The notes under the pieces are model-generated. The model saw only the letters and a list, made by a program, of their open reading frames with translations. It did no database searches and was not told the origin of the DNA. A program made the translations under genes and the position numbers. A DNA stretch of 34,584 nt from Pyrinomonadaceae bacterium (GTDB taxonomy: Bacteria > Acidobacteriota > Blastocatellia > Pyrinomonadales > Pyrinomonadaceae): assembly GCA_019694345.1 (NCBI GenBank), contig JAIBCA010000029.1:1-34584 (forward strand), in the 5' to 3' direction. Position 1 is the stretch's first letter. The number at the start of each line of letters is the position of its first letter. Shown one piece after another: positions 17,118-25,716 of the stretch.

Positions 17118-18769
17118 TTTTTCTCGAAGACGACCCGGCCGTCCACGACCGTCATTACTACAGTGACCCCGCCGATCTTTGTCGCATCCATTGTGAAAAT
17201 GTCGTCCGACAGGACCACAAAGTCTGCTAGCTTGCCGAGTTCGAGCGTACCCTTTACATTCTCCTGAAACTCGCCGTACGCCGAGCCCCACGTAAATGCC
17301 CTCACGGTCTCATCGACCGAGATCTTTTGCTCCGGTATCCAGCCGTTCGGGTTCTTATCGTCGAGCGTACGGCGGGTGACCGCGGCGTAAACGCCGAAAA
17401 GCGGATTGAGCGGAGCGACCGGCGAATCGGACCCGAAAGCCAATACGGCGCCGGTGTCGAGTAATGTTCGAAACGCATAGGTTCCCTTCAGACGCTTTTC
17501 GTCGAGCCTTTTCCACGCCCAGCGGCCGTCGTCGATGATATGAAACGGCTGCATCGAAGCAACTACCTTCAACTTGCCGAACTGCGGAATATCTTCCTGA
17601 CGCAGATGCTGAGAATGTTCGATACGGAATCGTCGATCGCGTGGGCCGTTTGCTGCCGCGGTCCTTTCGTAAATATCAAGGATCGTTGCGTTTGCCTTGT
17701 CACCGATCGCGTGAATATTGACCTGCAAGCCGGCTTTATCGGCACCGAGGACGAGTTCGGGCGTTTTCGTGATCTCATCACTGGGCAGGCCGGTCGTTTT
17801 CGGATCATCCATATACGGTTCGAACAGCCAGGCCGTCGTTGAGCCGAGACTGCCGTCCGCATAGCCCTTGAGGCAGCCGACCCGCAGCATTGCATCGCCA
17901 AAGGCGGCCCTAACGCCGGTACGTTCCCATCGCTTGTAGTCACCGAGTGTCGAGCAGCCGTAAATACGGGTCTTGAGCTTGCCCTGCCGCATCAACTCCT
18001 GATACACGCCGATGTCGGTGCCGGCCGATACGTCAGTCACACTTGTCACGCCGAGTGACGCGGCATGGTCGGTCGCGGCGGCGGCGGCCTCGAGCTTTTC
18101 CTCAAAAGAGGGCTCGGGGATCACGCGGTAGATGTACGACATCGCTGCATCCTTGAAAACGCCCGCCGGAACGCCATTGGCGTCGCGAACGATCAGCCCG
18201 CCATCGACCTCCTTCGTGTCCTTGGTGACGCCGGCCAACTTCATCGCCAGCGAATTGGCAAGTGCCATGTGTCCGTCGAGCCTGTCGATGAAAACCGGGT
18301 TGTCCGGCGTCGCCGCGTCGATCAACGCCGCAGTCGGCAGGTTGTTCGGTTTCCAGTTCTCATGGTCCCATTTTCCGCCGAGTATCCAACGTCCCTTCGG
18401 CAGCTTTGCGGCAAAATCCCGAATTCGCTTTACAAATTCTTCCGGCGTTTTCGCGTCCCTCAGATCGACCGACGAAAGCTGTTGTCCCGTTTCCAAAAAA
18501 TGTACGTGTGCATCGTTAAAGCCCGGAATGATCGTCCGGCCCTGTGCGTTCATGACACGTGTTTTGGGGCCGATCAGCGGCCTTGTATCGGCATCGGATC
18601 CGACCGCCACTATCTTTCCGTTGAGCACCGCGACCGACCGCGCCACGGTCCGCTTGGCGTCCATGGTACGGATATTGGCATTGGTAATGACCATATCCGC
18701 AACGAAGCTTTGGCCTGATCCGACGATCGCACAGGTGGCGATCATTACAATGATTAATAGTGGTTTCAT
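17114..18769 (-). CDS. Secreted amidohydrolase family 3 protein A (YtcJ-like)
   Basis: The 551-residue protein has a signal peptide ([17 protein letters not shown]) followed by a full Amidohydro_3 domain. His88/His90 lie in [10 protein letters not shown]. The Lys expected to be carboxylated lies in [17 protein letters not shown]. Further ligands are in [18 protein letters not shown] and [13 protein letters not shown]. Family members cleave C-N bonds in amides, N-formyl or N-acyl compounds or ring structures; this one should act in the periplasm. ATG 18769 lies 7 bases after the stop of the TonB-C-like gene and gives a clean signal peptide. The 4-base overlap with the next gene indicates coupled expression of the two paralogues. 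Confidence 0.9.
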   Translation of the reverse strand: MKPLLIIVMIATCAIVGSGQSFVADMVITNANIRTMDAKRTVARSVAVLNGKIVAVGSDADTRPLIGPKTRVMNAQGRTIIPGFNDAHVHFLETGQQLSSVDLRDAKTPEEFVKRIRDFAAKLPKGRWILGGKWDHENWKPNNLPTAALIDAATPDNPVFIDRLDGHMALANSLAMKLAGVTKDTKEVDGGLIVRDANGVPAGVFKDAAMSYIYRVIPEPSFEEKLEAAAAATDHAASLGVTSVTDVSAGTDIGVYQELMRQGKLKTRIYGCSTLGDYKRWERTGVRAAFGDAMLRVGCLKGYADGSLGSTTAWLFEPYMDDPKTTGLPSDEITKTPELVLGADKAGLQVNIHAIGDKANATILDIYERTAAANGPRDRRFRIEHSQHLRQEDIPQFGKLKVVASMQPFHIIDDGRWAWKRLDEKRLKGTYAFRTLLDTGAVLAFGSDSPVAPLNPLFGVYAAVTRRTLDDKNPNGWIPEQKISVDETVRAFTWGSAYGEFQENVKGTLELGKLADFVVLSDDIFTMDATKIGGVTVVMTVVDGRVVFEKK

Positions 18770-18776
18770 ATTGTGA

Positions 18777-19697
18777 TCAATAAATTGCAAATGAATACTC
18801 GAGCGTTTTCGAGACCGTTTCAGGCTTGCCGTTGCGCTGCTGCGGTAGAAATTTGATACGTATCGCGGCAAAGAGCGTCTGACGTAACAGCCCGCCGTCC
18901 AAAGTTTCGTACAGTGACAAATTTGAGATCCATCCGTCCTCGGAAAATAGTGCCCTCACTCTTATGTTTCCGGATACCCCTTTTTGACGGGCGGTCGTCG
19001 TATATCCGGGAGGTTGTTTATTAACGATCACGAGTTTCTGCAAGCCCGTATCGTCGATAGACCCGGCTGATGGGCTCTTTGGGGTTGATGCCGGCTTATC
19101 CTCGAGGATCTCTACCCGAGGCTCGTCCTGCGGCAGCGACGAGATCGGCGTTATCTTGTCAGCTTCCGCCAGCTTCTTTCCCGGCGCGAATTCCACAGAT
19201 TCCAAAAATCGCCTCATCGTTGGAGTTTCGCCCGTACGGGATGCAGCCGTGAGAATATATATCTGATCCTTCGAATTAAAGTAACGACGGACCATGTAAA
19301 ACTCGTCCGTTCTCTTTATTATCTGCCGGACCGTATAACCAGCGTTCTTTGTCTTTGTGGTCTCAATGCCGCTTTTGTTGAAAGCGTCTCGTTCATACAA
19401 CGCGATCAACGCACCTTCATAGGCACCGTACGACTCAATGCTGACCAGCGTGCCGTCAACATACGCGTTAACCATATTCATGGCATCCAAGACAAACGGA
19501 TCGCCGAAAGAACGGCCGATCATGAATCCTGTCTTGCTGCCGTAATGTTTGTTTTTCTTTGGAACCTCAATAGTGAATTCGCCATTGTCGCTGCGGACAC
19601 GTAACCAGTCGGCCGAGTTTGTTCGATCCGCTTGAGCCACAACGGCAACCGTCGCAACAATCAGGAGTGTCGTCAGTAGAAATATTCGTAAAACCAT
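18777..19697 (-). CDS. Secreted TonB C-terminal-domain-like protein A
   Basis: A 306-residue protein with a signal sequence ([20 protein letters not shown], then AQ). The N-terminal module (about 25-160) begins [20 protein letters not shown] and has the same style as the one in the gene at 14629. A linker rich in P, S and D (about 175-215) leads to a TonB_C-like domain with [20 protein letters not shown] and [19 protein letters not shown] 19697 is chosen; further upstream sequence would add a second hydrophobic segment and cross into the divergent promoter region. It is the first gene of the amidohydrolase operon. Energy transduction to an outer-membrane receptor is not assured, because the TM anchor is also a plausible cleavable signal. 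Confidence 0.78.
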   Translation of the reverse strand: MVLRIFLLTTLLIVATVAVVAQADRTNSADWLRVRSDNGEFTIEVPKKNKHYGSKTGFMIGRSFGDPFVLDAMNMVNAYVDGTLVSIESYGAYEGALIALYERDAFNKSGIETTKTKNAGYTVRQIIKRTDEFYMVRRYFNSKDQIYILTAASRTGETPTMRRFLESVEFAPGKKLAEADKITPISSLPQDEPRVEILEDKPASTPKSPSAGSIDDTGLQKLVIVNKQPPGYTTTARQKGVSGNIRVRALFSEDGWISNLSLYETLDGGLLRQTLFAAIRIKFLPQQRNGKPETVSKTLEYSFAIY

Positions 19698-19714
19698 CGG
19701 GTTAATATGCCTAA

Positions 19715-19742
19715 TGGCAATCGCGATCAGAAAAAGTATAAA
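19715..19742 (+). promoter_or_regulatory. Candidate promoter for the 19770-22497 operon
   Basis: TGGCAA (19715-19720) and TATAAA (19737-19742) are separated by 16 bases. The predicted transcript start near 19749 lies downstream of the in-frame ATG at 19707, which supports the start at 19770. Confidence 0.4.
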
Positions 19743-19769
19743 CTCGTAGAGGACGAAGGGATTATACCA

Positions 19770-20264
19770 ATGAAAGAAAAGTATATCCACATTTTGAGCA
19801 TCACGGGGGTCGTGTGCGGATTTGTGTTCATCACTTTTCTCTATTGGGCTGAACCGCGTTCATTGGCCGAGGTCACAAGCAAGGGTCAGGTCGCGATCGG
19901 CACCTACAGTATCGACAAGGCCGAGTTCGATCGCGGCGTTACGGCATTTCGTGCCGAAGATTTTGTCGGGGCCCGAGCGGCATTCGACCGGGCCGATCCC
20001 GAAAAGCGCGACGCGGCGACCCAGTTTTATGTCGCCTACAGTTTTTACCGCCAGGGTTGGGGCCGTGTTTCGAGCGACGACAAACTGTTCGCTCAGGGCG
20101 TCGCGGCTGTCGATCGCGTGATCGCCATTGACCCGAATTACCGCTCGGCCGACGCGGCCCTCGTAATGAGAACACCAACCGAGATCAAAACTGAACTTGA
20201 CGAAGGCCTCAAGCTGACACCGTCCGACCTTAACCCGCTGAAGCTGATCAAAGAGAGGAAATAG
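19770..20264 (+). CDS. Membrane-anchored TPR-like protein
   Basis: The 164-residue protein has one N-terminal TM helix (about 7-28) and then helical repeats of TPR type (FDRGVTAFRAEDFVGARAAF, then AATQFYVAYSFYRQGWG). ATG 19770 is preferred: AAGGG lies about 9 bases upstream, and the promoter candidate starts transcription after the alternative ATG at 19707. It probably faces the periplasm and acts as a small scaffold. The stop overlaps the GTG start of the next gene by one base (TAGTG), showing a coupled operon. No specific partner can be named beyond the two downstream envelope genes. Confidence 0.75.
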   Translation: MKEKYIHILSITGVVCGFVFITFLYWAEPRSLAEVTSKGQVAIGTYSIDKAEFDRGVTAFRAEDFVGARAAFDRADPEKRDAATQFYVAYSFYRQGWGRVSSDDKLFAQGVAAVDRVIAIDPNYRSADAALVMRTPTEIKTELDEGLKLTPSDLNPLKLIKERK

Positions 20265-20986
20265 TGCAGGACGAAAGTGCGATCGACATCACCGGGGACG
20301 GCCTCGAGCCAACCGAGACCGAGACCAGGCTCGCCGCTCGCCGGCGGCCTCGGCCATCGGTTCAGCAGACGGCATTGAGGACGTACCTCATTTTGCCGGC
20401 GGTATTTCTGGCTGTGACGCTGCTCGGCGGGCTTCGGTTCGGGGCGGCCGACAATGCGTTCATCTTTCTTAAGCCGGCTCTGATCTGCCTGGTTTTTGCG
20501 TCGGCGATGCTCGTGCTGTTCATTCGCGGGGGACTCGTTGACATCGCAGGCTGGTTTTCTGATGAGTTCACGACGGTTCAAAACGTCGCTAACGCCGGTG
20601 TCCTGTTGACACTATTCGCGGCGACAACGCAGGTCTTTAACTCGTTGATCCCGGAACGGGGATTGCCGTTCTGGGTCATCGGATTCTGCTTTTTGTGGAC
20701 GATTTGGAACAACCTTTTCCTTGATCTCGACACCAAAAAGCTTTTGCGCAGCATCGGCGGTTTGTTTGCCCTTGCCTTTTTTGCAAAGTACCTGGTGCTC
20801 GCCAATCTCACCGCGACCGGTGATGCCGGTTGGCTGCAGCGAATATTTGAAGATCCGGCCAAGGAAACATTCACGTGGCTGCTCGATCTGCCCCGATACT
20901 CGCCGGCGACCGGATATTTGCAGTTTTTAGCGATCGCATTATTTTTACTTGGCCTATATTTGACGCCTCGCCGTTCCAAAAAATGA
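20264..20986 (+). CDS. Unknown multi-pass membrane protein (GTG start)
   Basis: A 240-residue protein with a polar, acidic then basic N-terminus (about 1-38) followed by about five or six TM helices (roughly 40-60, 65-85, 105-125, 130-150, 160-180 and 215-235). No family is recognised. The GTG start is supported by AGAGAGGA a few bases upstream and by the one-base overlap with the previous stop. The ATG of the next gene overlaps this stop as ATGA. Its conserved position between a TPR anchor and a LolA-like protein suggests an envelope role, but nothing in the sequence shows a substrate or catalytic site. Confidence 0.78.
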   Translation: MQDESAIDITGDGLEPTETETRLAARRRPRPSVQQTALRTYLILPAVFLAVTLLGGLRFGAADNAFIFLKPALICLVFASAMLVLFIRGGLVDIAGWFSDEFTTVQNVANAGVLLTLFAATTQVFNSLIPERGLPFWVIGFCFLWTIWNNLFLDLDTKKLLRSIGGLFALAFFAKYLVLANLTATGDAGWLQRIFEDPAKETFTWLLDLPRYSPATGYLQFLAIALFLLGLYLTPRRSKK

Positions 20987-22497
20987 AGATATTTATTGCT
21001 CTGTCGTTCGCCGTGCTCTTTAGTTTGACCGCGGCAGCTCAATCTCCGTCCAAGGTCCTCAAGCAGGCCGAAAAGGCTCTCGGCGGCCAGAAGGCTCTGC
21101 TTGCCGTTCGAACCGTAAAGGCCGCCGGCACGATCCGTCGCGTATCCGACGGCGTCAGCGGAAAATACTCATTTCGATCGTCACAGCCTAATCTGCTCAA
21201 TATCGCCTACGACCTCGATGGTTTTGAGGTCGAGTATGGTTCTAACGGCCGATCAGGGTGGATGCGAAACTCACGCGACGGCCTGCAGACATTGACCGGC
21301 GATGCGAGTGTCGAATTTCAGGCGATGGCCGCGTTTCGCAATGGCCTCTGGCTCAACGCGAAAAAAGACAAGTCAAAGCTCGTAAGCGGCGGTCAGGCCA
21401 ACGTCAACGGCAAGCCCGCCAATGTCGTCACAATGATCACTGCCAAGGGCATCTCGATCAAAGTATATTTCGACGCCGTGACGGGACTGCCCGTTCGCGA
21501 CGAGATGTCTGACGGCGGCCAGACGCGCGTGACCGACTTCGGGGACTATCGAAACGTGAGCGGCACGATGCAGCCCTTTGCCGTAAGGTTCACCTCGGGC
21601 GGCGAAACGTACGAGGCGGCCATCAACGAGGTCGAGATCGATCGTCCCGCCGATCGGTCGAAATTTGACTTTCCGGTAATGTCCGGTGAACCGCTACCCG
21701 ATATCAAGGCACTTCTCGCGGACCTTCGGGCAAATGAGGATCGCGTCGAAGAACTTCTGGACAGTTATTCCTACACGCAAAAAAGCATCAAACGCGAACT
21801 TGGCAAGGACGGCATCCTCCGCGAGACCGGCTCCGAGACCTATCAGCTTTCGTTCTACAAGGGCAATCGCATTCGCCGCCTGATCGAAAAGAACGGCAGG
21901 CCCCTCAATGCCAAAGAACAGGCCGACGAAGACAAAGAGGCCGGTAAACGTGTCGAGGAGATCGAACGCGAGATCGCAAAAAGCGATGCCCGAATGGGCA
22001 AGCAGGGCTCAAACGGAGCTCCGTCGGAGGAAAGCCGAAGGATATCGACCGCCGAGGTGCTGCGGGCCTCGCGACTGATCAATCCGCGTCGCGAGCGGTT
22101 TCGCGGCCGTGATGTGATCGTGTTCGATTTTGAGCCCGACCCTGCGTTCGATTTCAAAAATGCAAAAAGCATGCTCAAATTCTTCGGCAAAACGGCTGGC
22201 GTGATGTGGATCGACGAAAAGGACAAACAGGTCGCACGGCTCGAGGCGGTTTTAGCGGACAGTTTTAAGGTCGGTGGCGGAGTGCTGGCAAAACTTCGAA
22301 AAGGCGCGTCGTTCACGCTCGAGCAGGAACGTGTCAATAACGAGATATGGCTGCCGAGTCAGGCCGATATCAACCTCTCGGTGCGTGTGTTGCTCGTAAA
22401 GGGTATCGAGGTCAACCAACTGATCAGATCATATGACTACCGTCGATTCCAGACCGAGGTCAAGGATGCGACGGTAAACGAAACGCCCAAACAATAG
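20983..22497 (+). CDS. Large secreted two-domain LolA-like protein
   Basis: A 504-residue protein with a signal peptide (MKIFIALSFAVLFSLTAAAQ). The N-terminal domain (about 22-240) starts SKVLKQAEKALGGQKALLAV and has the strand-rich pattern of LolA/LppX-type lipid carriers. A charged helical linker (about 250-360, rich in E, K and R) leads to a second beta-rich domain (about 370-495) that contains VIVFDFEPDPAFDFKNA and ends with a YDYRRFQTE strand. ATG 20983 overlaps the upstream stop by 4 bases and is the natural start. Two such domains in one chain is unusual. Lipid or lipoprotein handling in the periplasm is an inference. The stop directly abuts the convergent anti-sigma gene. Confidence 0.75.
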   Translation: MKIFIALSFAVLFSLTAAAQSPSKVLKQAEKALGGQKALLAVRTVKAAGTIRRVSDGVSGKYSFRSSQPNLLNIAYDLDGFEVEYGSNGRSGWMRNSRDGLQTLTGDASVEFQAMAAFRNGLWLNAKKDKSKLVSGGQANVNGKPANVVTMITAKGISIKVYFDAVTGLPVRDEMSDGGQTRVTDFGDYRNVSGTMQPFAVRFTSGGETYEAAINEVEIDRPADRSKFDFPVMSGEPLPDIKALLADLRANEDRVEELLDSYSYTQKSIKRELGKDGILRETGSETYQLSFYKGNRIRRLIEKNGRPLNAKEQADEDKEAGKRVEEIEREIAKSDARMGKQGSNGAPSEESRRISTAEVLRASRLINPRRERFRGRDVIVFDFEPDPAFDFKNAKSMLKFFGKTAGVMWIDEKDKQVARLEAVLADSFKVGGGVLAKLRKGASFTLEQERVNNEIWLPSQADINLSVRVLLVKGIEVNQLIRSYDYRRFQTEVKDATVNETPKQ

Positions 22498-23325
22498 CTA
22501 CTTTTTGATCAGGTCGATCACCACCGGTTTGCCGCCACGCAATACTCTGATCGAACGCCCCGTGAAACTACCGTTGAACGCGGTCTTTTCCGATAGTTTT
22601 TGATCATTGATCGTGTCGATGACGTCGCCCGGCTTGATGCCGGCGTCGCCGGCCGCACTGTGATCCACCACTGATTCGACCGTCCACTTGGAACCGGAAT
22701 AGTTGGCTCTAACGCCGATCACCGTGAGCACTTCGGTCACAGCAATCTTTGCGTTCGGGTCGAAGTCACCAGGGCGTCCGGGCTGCGGGGCGTTCGGGTC
22801 AATGCCCCGTGGCAAGAGCCGTTTACCTGGACGCACGGCCTCGACGAAAGATCCGCCGCCGTTAGGATCCGTATCCGCACCGGGTTTCGGAGCCGTTTGC
22901 CTGCGCCCCGTCGCGGTTTCCCGGCTCGCGGCAACGGTCGGATTCTCATCCTCAGTTGTTGGCGGGCTTATTGTATTTGCGGCCGTCGCCGTTTTGACGG
23001 CAGGCGGCTGGGCGGCCGGCGATGGCTGAGCGGATTCGCTTCGAACGATCTCGTTCGTGGTGCCGACCGTCGTCCTCGAATACCTGTCGATCGCAAAATA
23101 TCCGCCGACCGCGGCCACCAATGCCAACGGGACAGCAAATCGAACCCATTGCGGCAGCCAAGTGGGGTTCGATGACGAGGGCCTGCCCTGAGCGATGCGC
23201 GCCCGGACACGTGCGTCGAAATCACCCGGCGCTTCGACCCGCTTCAGCGAACCGAGCATCTCGGCCACCCGCCGTTCGTCGTCGGTTACGGCACCTTGAT
23301 CCTTATTTTCGTATTCGTTGCTCAT
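22498..23325 (-). CDS. Membrane anti-sigma-like protein with C-terminal PDZ domain
   Basis: The 275-residue protein has a cytoplasmic N-terminus (1-60, with ERRVAEMLGSLKRVEAPGDF, a layout common in anti-sigma factors), one TM helix (63-80), a long linker rich in P, T, A and G (85-195) and a PDZ domain (about 200-274, with AGDAGIKPGDVIDTINDQKL). There is no HxxxCxxC zinc motif, so it is not a ZAS-type factor. It starts 5 bases after the stop of the ECF sigma gene, the usual sigma/anti-sigma arrangement. The PDZ domain presumably sits in the periplasm, where PDZ domains often read the C-termini of misfolded envelope proteins. Sigma binding is inferred from context. Confidence 0.8.
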   Translation of the reverse strand: MSNEYENKDQGAVTDDERRVAEMLGSLKRVEAPGDFDARVRARIAQGRPSSSNPTWLPQWVRFAVPLALVAAVGGYFAIDRYSRTTVGTTNEIVRSESAQPSPAAQPPAVKTATAANTISPPTTEDENPTVAASRETATGRRQTAPKPGADTDPNGGGSFVEAVRPGKRLLPRGIDPNAPQPGRPGDFDPNAKIAVTEVLTVIGVRANYSGSKWTVESVVDHSAAGDAGIKPGDVIDTINDQKLSEKTAFNGSFTGRSIRVLRGGKPVVIDLIKK

Positions 23326-23330
23326 TTGGC

Positions 23331-23963
23331 CTAAAAATAATGTTCCAATTTCTCTCTTAGCAATCCGCGGCCGCGGCTGATCCGCGATTTCGTCGTGCCG
23401 AGCCCGAGCCCCATTATCTCGGCGACCTCGTCATATGATCTGCCCTCGATGTCCCTCAGGATGATCGGCACTCGGTACTTTTCCGGCAATGCCGCGATCG
23501 CCTTCGCGATGGTCCGGTCACGTTCGTCATCAGCCAACTGATCATCCTGCAATGCGGCCGGGTCTGTCGGCTGAAATTCAACCTCGCTGTCCTCGTCGGA
23601 CTGAAAAAGCCCGGTCAGTGATAACAGCCGGCGACGCTTTCGGCGGCGAAGTTCGCTTATCGCAAGATTGGTCGCGATCCGGTAAACGTATGTCGAAAAT
23701 GCGTATTGCGTGTGATAGCGGTCGATCGCAAAGTAAACGCGTACAAACGTCTCCTGCGCCAGATCGACCGCCTCCTCGTAATCATTCAAAAATCGATAGA
23801 GGTAATTTGTCAGGGGATTGCGGTATCGGGCAACGATCTCGGCAAACGCATTTTCGTCGCCGTTCTTGGTCGCCTCGATCAGCTGATGGTCCGACGATCT
23901 CTCTTCAGGCACGGTTCTTTGGTTCTCCTCCGCGTCCGTTGAGACGATATTGCCGTGAGCCAT
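23331..23963 (-). CDS. ECF-type RNA polymerase sigma factor
   Basis: The 210-residue protein has a sigma-70 region 2 (about 30-100: AFAEIVARYRNPLTNYLYRF, then DLAQETFVRVYFAIDRY and YRIATNLAISELRRRKRRR), a short acidic linker and region 4 (about 140-205: LPEKYRVPIILRDIEGRSYD, then IMGLGLGTTKSRISRGRGLL). It directs RNA polymerase to a set of stress-type promoters. ATG 23963 is used; a TTG 24 bases upstream is the alternative. No Shine-Dalgarno is visible. A GGAACTT motif about 80 bases upstream may be an autoregulatory site. The overlapping context with a membrane anti-sigma-like gene suggests envelope sensing. Confidence 0.93.
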   Translation of the reverse strand: MAHGNIVSTDAEENQRTVPEERSSDHQLIEATKNGDENAFAEIVARYRNPLTNYLYRFLNDYEEAVDLAQETFVRVYFAIDRYHTQYAFSTYVYRIATNLAISELRRRKRRRLLSLTGLFQSDEDSEVEFQPTDPAALQDDQLADDERDRTIAKAIAALPEKYRVPIILRDIEGRSYDEVAEIMGLGLGTTKSRISRGRGLLREKLEHYF

Positions 23964-24017
23964 ACATTCATACGTTTTACAATACAATCCCGATCAAAAC
24001 AAAACTGATCCTCGATC

Positions 24018-24047
24018 TATAACACGCCGTGCCGGGAAATAAGTTCC
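24018..24047 (-). promoter_or_regulatory. Candidate ECF-type promoter upstream of the sigma gene
   Basis: On the minus strand GGAACTT (24047-24041), the classic -35 element of many ECF sigma factors, is followed after about 15-17 bases by GTGTTATAG (about 24025-24017). Transcription would start about 45 bases before the sigma gene ATG. Autoregulation is an inference. Confidence 0.4.
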
Positions 24048-24066
24048 TCGATATTTGCCGTTGAGG

Positions 24067-24672
24067 TCATTTCGCGGCCCTGACGGTAAGGACCAGGAAC
24101 AGTGTCGTATTTTGTTTCGGGAGCGATAACGACCCGATCAGGATAGGTTGATCCTCAGGCATACCGAGCCTGCCGACGCTGAGCCCGATCGACTCGAAAT
24201 TAAACATCGGAGCGGCCTTGCCGCCGTCATCGCGAAGACTCGGCATTTTGACCGGAACTCGAGCCCCGAAACGGAATGACTGTGCATAAATTCCGCTGCC
24301 TCCGGTTCGGACGCCGTTGACCGACCACTCGAGAAACGTCGGCGGTTCGCCGTCGGCGGCAGGCGACAAACTCTCAGTGATGCTTTTGTACTCAAAGCCT
24401 CCGTTTGTTGAGGTACGTCCCAAAAATGTGCTCGCGAGGCGAAGATTGGCGATCCCGAGTTCGGCCTTCAGTTGCCGGGCGACCGATGCCAGGTTCGACG
24501 GCAGTTCCGCCCGCGAACCTGGTTCGGAGCCGGCGGTCAAAACCTGAAGTGTGAGATCCAGGTCACGGTCCGTCTGCGGCTTGGTCTCGGTTTGGGCTAA
24601 CGCGGCGACCGCCATTATCGCGATGATAAGTAACGGCGCCGTCAGACGCGAAAAAGAAATGGACTGGTTCAT
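24067..24672 (-). CDS. Secreted protein of unknown family
   Basis: A 201-residue protein with a signal peptide (MNQSISFSRLTAPLLIIAIM, cleavage near ALAQ) and a mature region that looks like alternating strands and helices: TLQVLTAGSEPGSRAELPSN, LASVARQLKAELGIANLRLA, then strand-rich sequence to the C-terminus. I do not recognise it. AAAGGAG lies 7 bases before ATG 24672, which fixes the start. The upstream region holds four TTGCA(A/C) boxes. It lies downstream of the gene ending at 24748 on the same strand and upstream of the sigma factor, separated from the latter by about 100 bases, so it need not be part of the sigma operon. Confidence 0.68.
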   Translation of the reverse strand: MNQSISFSRLTAPLLIIAIMAVAALAQTETKPQTDRDLDLTLQVLTAGSEPGSRAELPSNLASVARQLKAELGIANLRLASTFLGRTSTNGGFEYKSITESLSPAADGEPPTFLEWSVNGVRTGGSGIYAQSFRFGARVPVKMPSLRDDGGKAAPMFNFESIGLSVGRLGMPEDQPILIGSLSLPKQNTTLFLVLTVRAAK

Positions 24673-24683
24673 GTGTGTTCTCC

Positions 24684-24737
24684 TTTGCAAATCACGTTTG
24701 CAAGGCATTGCACAAACCAGTCCGCCGAAAGTTGCAA
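24684..24737. repeat. Cluster of TTGCAA-type boxes
   Basis: TTGCAA or TTGCAC occurs at 24685, 24698, 24708 and 24732, the first two as TTTGCAA. The six-base box is self-complementary. All four lie in the 75-base gap upstream of the gene at 24672, so they could be operator half-sites or overlapping -35 elements. Confidence 0.35.
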
Positions 24738-24747
24738 AAAGGGTTGT

Positions 24748-25581
24748 CTAGCGGTTTTCTTTGAACAGATCTTCGTCGACCTTCTGCCCGAACGTGATCG
24801 TTCCGATCTCGGACTCCTCGATCAGCTTTTCGTTGGCGGTCAACGTCGTTCGATATGGCACCAGCGTGCCCTGGGCATAGTTGTAATTATAGAATCTGCG
24901 CCGATAGCTGATGCCGTTCTCTTCGTACGTGAGCATCATCACGCGAAAGGTCTTGACGCTGACATAATATCGGGTCTTACGATCTTGTTTGTCAGTGACG
25001 TCGATGAAGTAGTACTCCACGCCGAATATCTTTTCTTTGCCGGCGAGCTCGACCTTTGACTCGTTCTCTTTGTAACGCAGCATTCCCTCGAGTCCGCGAT
25101 ACATGGTGTTCTCGAACGATCGGGCCAGGTCCGCTCTCGGCGGAAAGACCGAATTGTTGAAGATACCGAATATCTTGCCTTCGTTATAGACCAGTGAAAA
25201 CCTCGATCCGGGCGTATCTGTATCGATCCTGACCTTTTCCTTTCCGAGCGAATCGCCGCGTATTATCCACCGCTGATAGGTACCGCTTTCTGTCTTTCCC
25301 TCGGCGGTCGTCGTGGTCATCCTGCCGCGTTCGAATGTGGTCTTGCGGATCTGGTTCAATGTTGGCCGGCCCGCCGGAAACCCATAAAACACGATGGCCG
25401 ATTCGACTACCTGATCGGCAGTAACAGGTTTGGTCGGGTCTCTGAGTACGGCCGCGGGCGTCGGGGTCGGGGTCGATTTTGCCTCGTCCTTTTTCTCAGG
25501 CGTCGTCTGGCCAAATGCAAGCGATGCCGCCATCAAAACGGTCAAAGTGATTAAGAAAATTGATCTTACGCGCAACAACAC
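24748..25581 (-). CDS. Secreted LolA-like outer-membrane lipoprotein-sorting protein
   Basis: A 277-residue protein with a signal sequence (LLRVRSIFLITLTVLMAASL), a short P/T-rich segment and a beta-rich LolA/LppX-type domain: a start helix PVTADQVVESAIVFYGFPAG, strand WIIRGDSLGKEKVRIDT, YNEGKIFGIFN, and a late YYFIDVTDKQDRKTRYYVS followed by LVPYRTTLT. No ATG fits: AGGAG (25595-25591) precedes TTG 25584 by 6 bases and GTG 25581 by 9, and I chose GTG. An ATG far upstream would add a non-signal-like leader. The probable role is binding a lipid or lipoprotein in the periplasm. It is divergent from trmL. Confidence 0.75.
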   Translation of the reverse strand: MLLRVRSIFLITLTVLMAASLAFGQTTPEKKDEAKSTPTPTPAAVLRDPTKPVTADQVVESAIVFYGFPAGRPTLNQIRKTTFERGRMTTTTAEGKTESGTYQRWIIRGDSLGKEKVRIDTDTPGSRFSLVYNEGKIFGIFNNSVFPPRADLARSFENTMYRGLEGMLRYKENESKVELAGKEKIFGVEYYFIDVTDKQDRKTRYYVSVKTFRVMMLTYEENGISYRRRFYNYNYAQGTLVPYRTTLTANEKLIEESEIGTITFGQKVDEDLFKENR

Positions 25582-25716
25582 CAATTGGATCTCCTGTTTT
25601 TGGGTCAAAAATCGCAAGAACGGATTGTAACATAAGACGAGCTGATCGGCATCGGCCGAGGCTCCAAACACGTCCAATGGATGAGTTTAATCGTCTAAAG
25701 GATGCACTTAAGCATT

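Noticed and set aside
16023..17267. 414-residue open frame on the plus strand
   Set aside because: It lies wholly antisense to amidohydrolase B and the start of A, both of which have clear domain motifs. Its composition (R, H, P-rich) is typical of a GC-rich antisense frame.
18065..18776. Two overlapping plus-strand frames of more than 200 residues
   Set aside because: Both are antisense to amidohydrolase A and to each other in different frames.
19707..19769. Earlier ATG for the TPR-like gene
   Set aside because: It lies before the predicted transcript start and adds a charged leader ahead of the TM helix; ATG 19770 has a better RBS.
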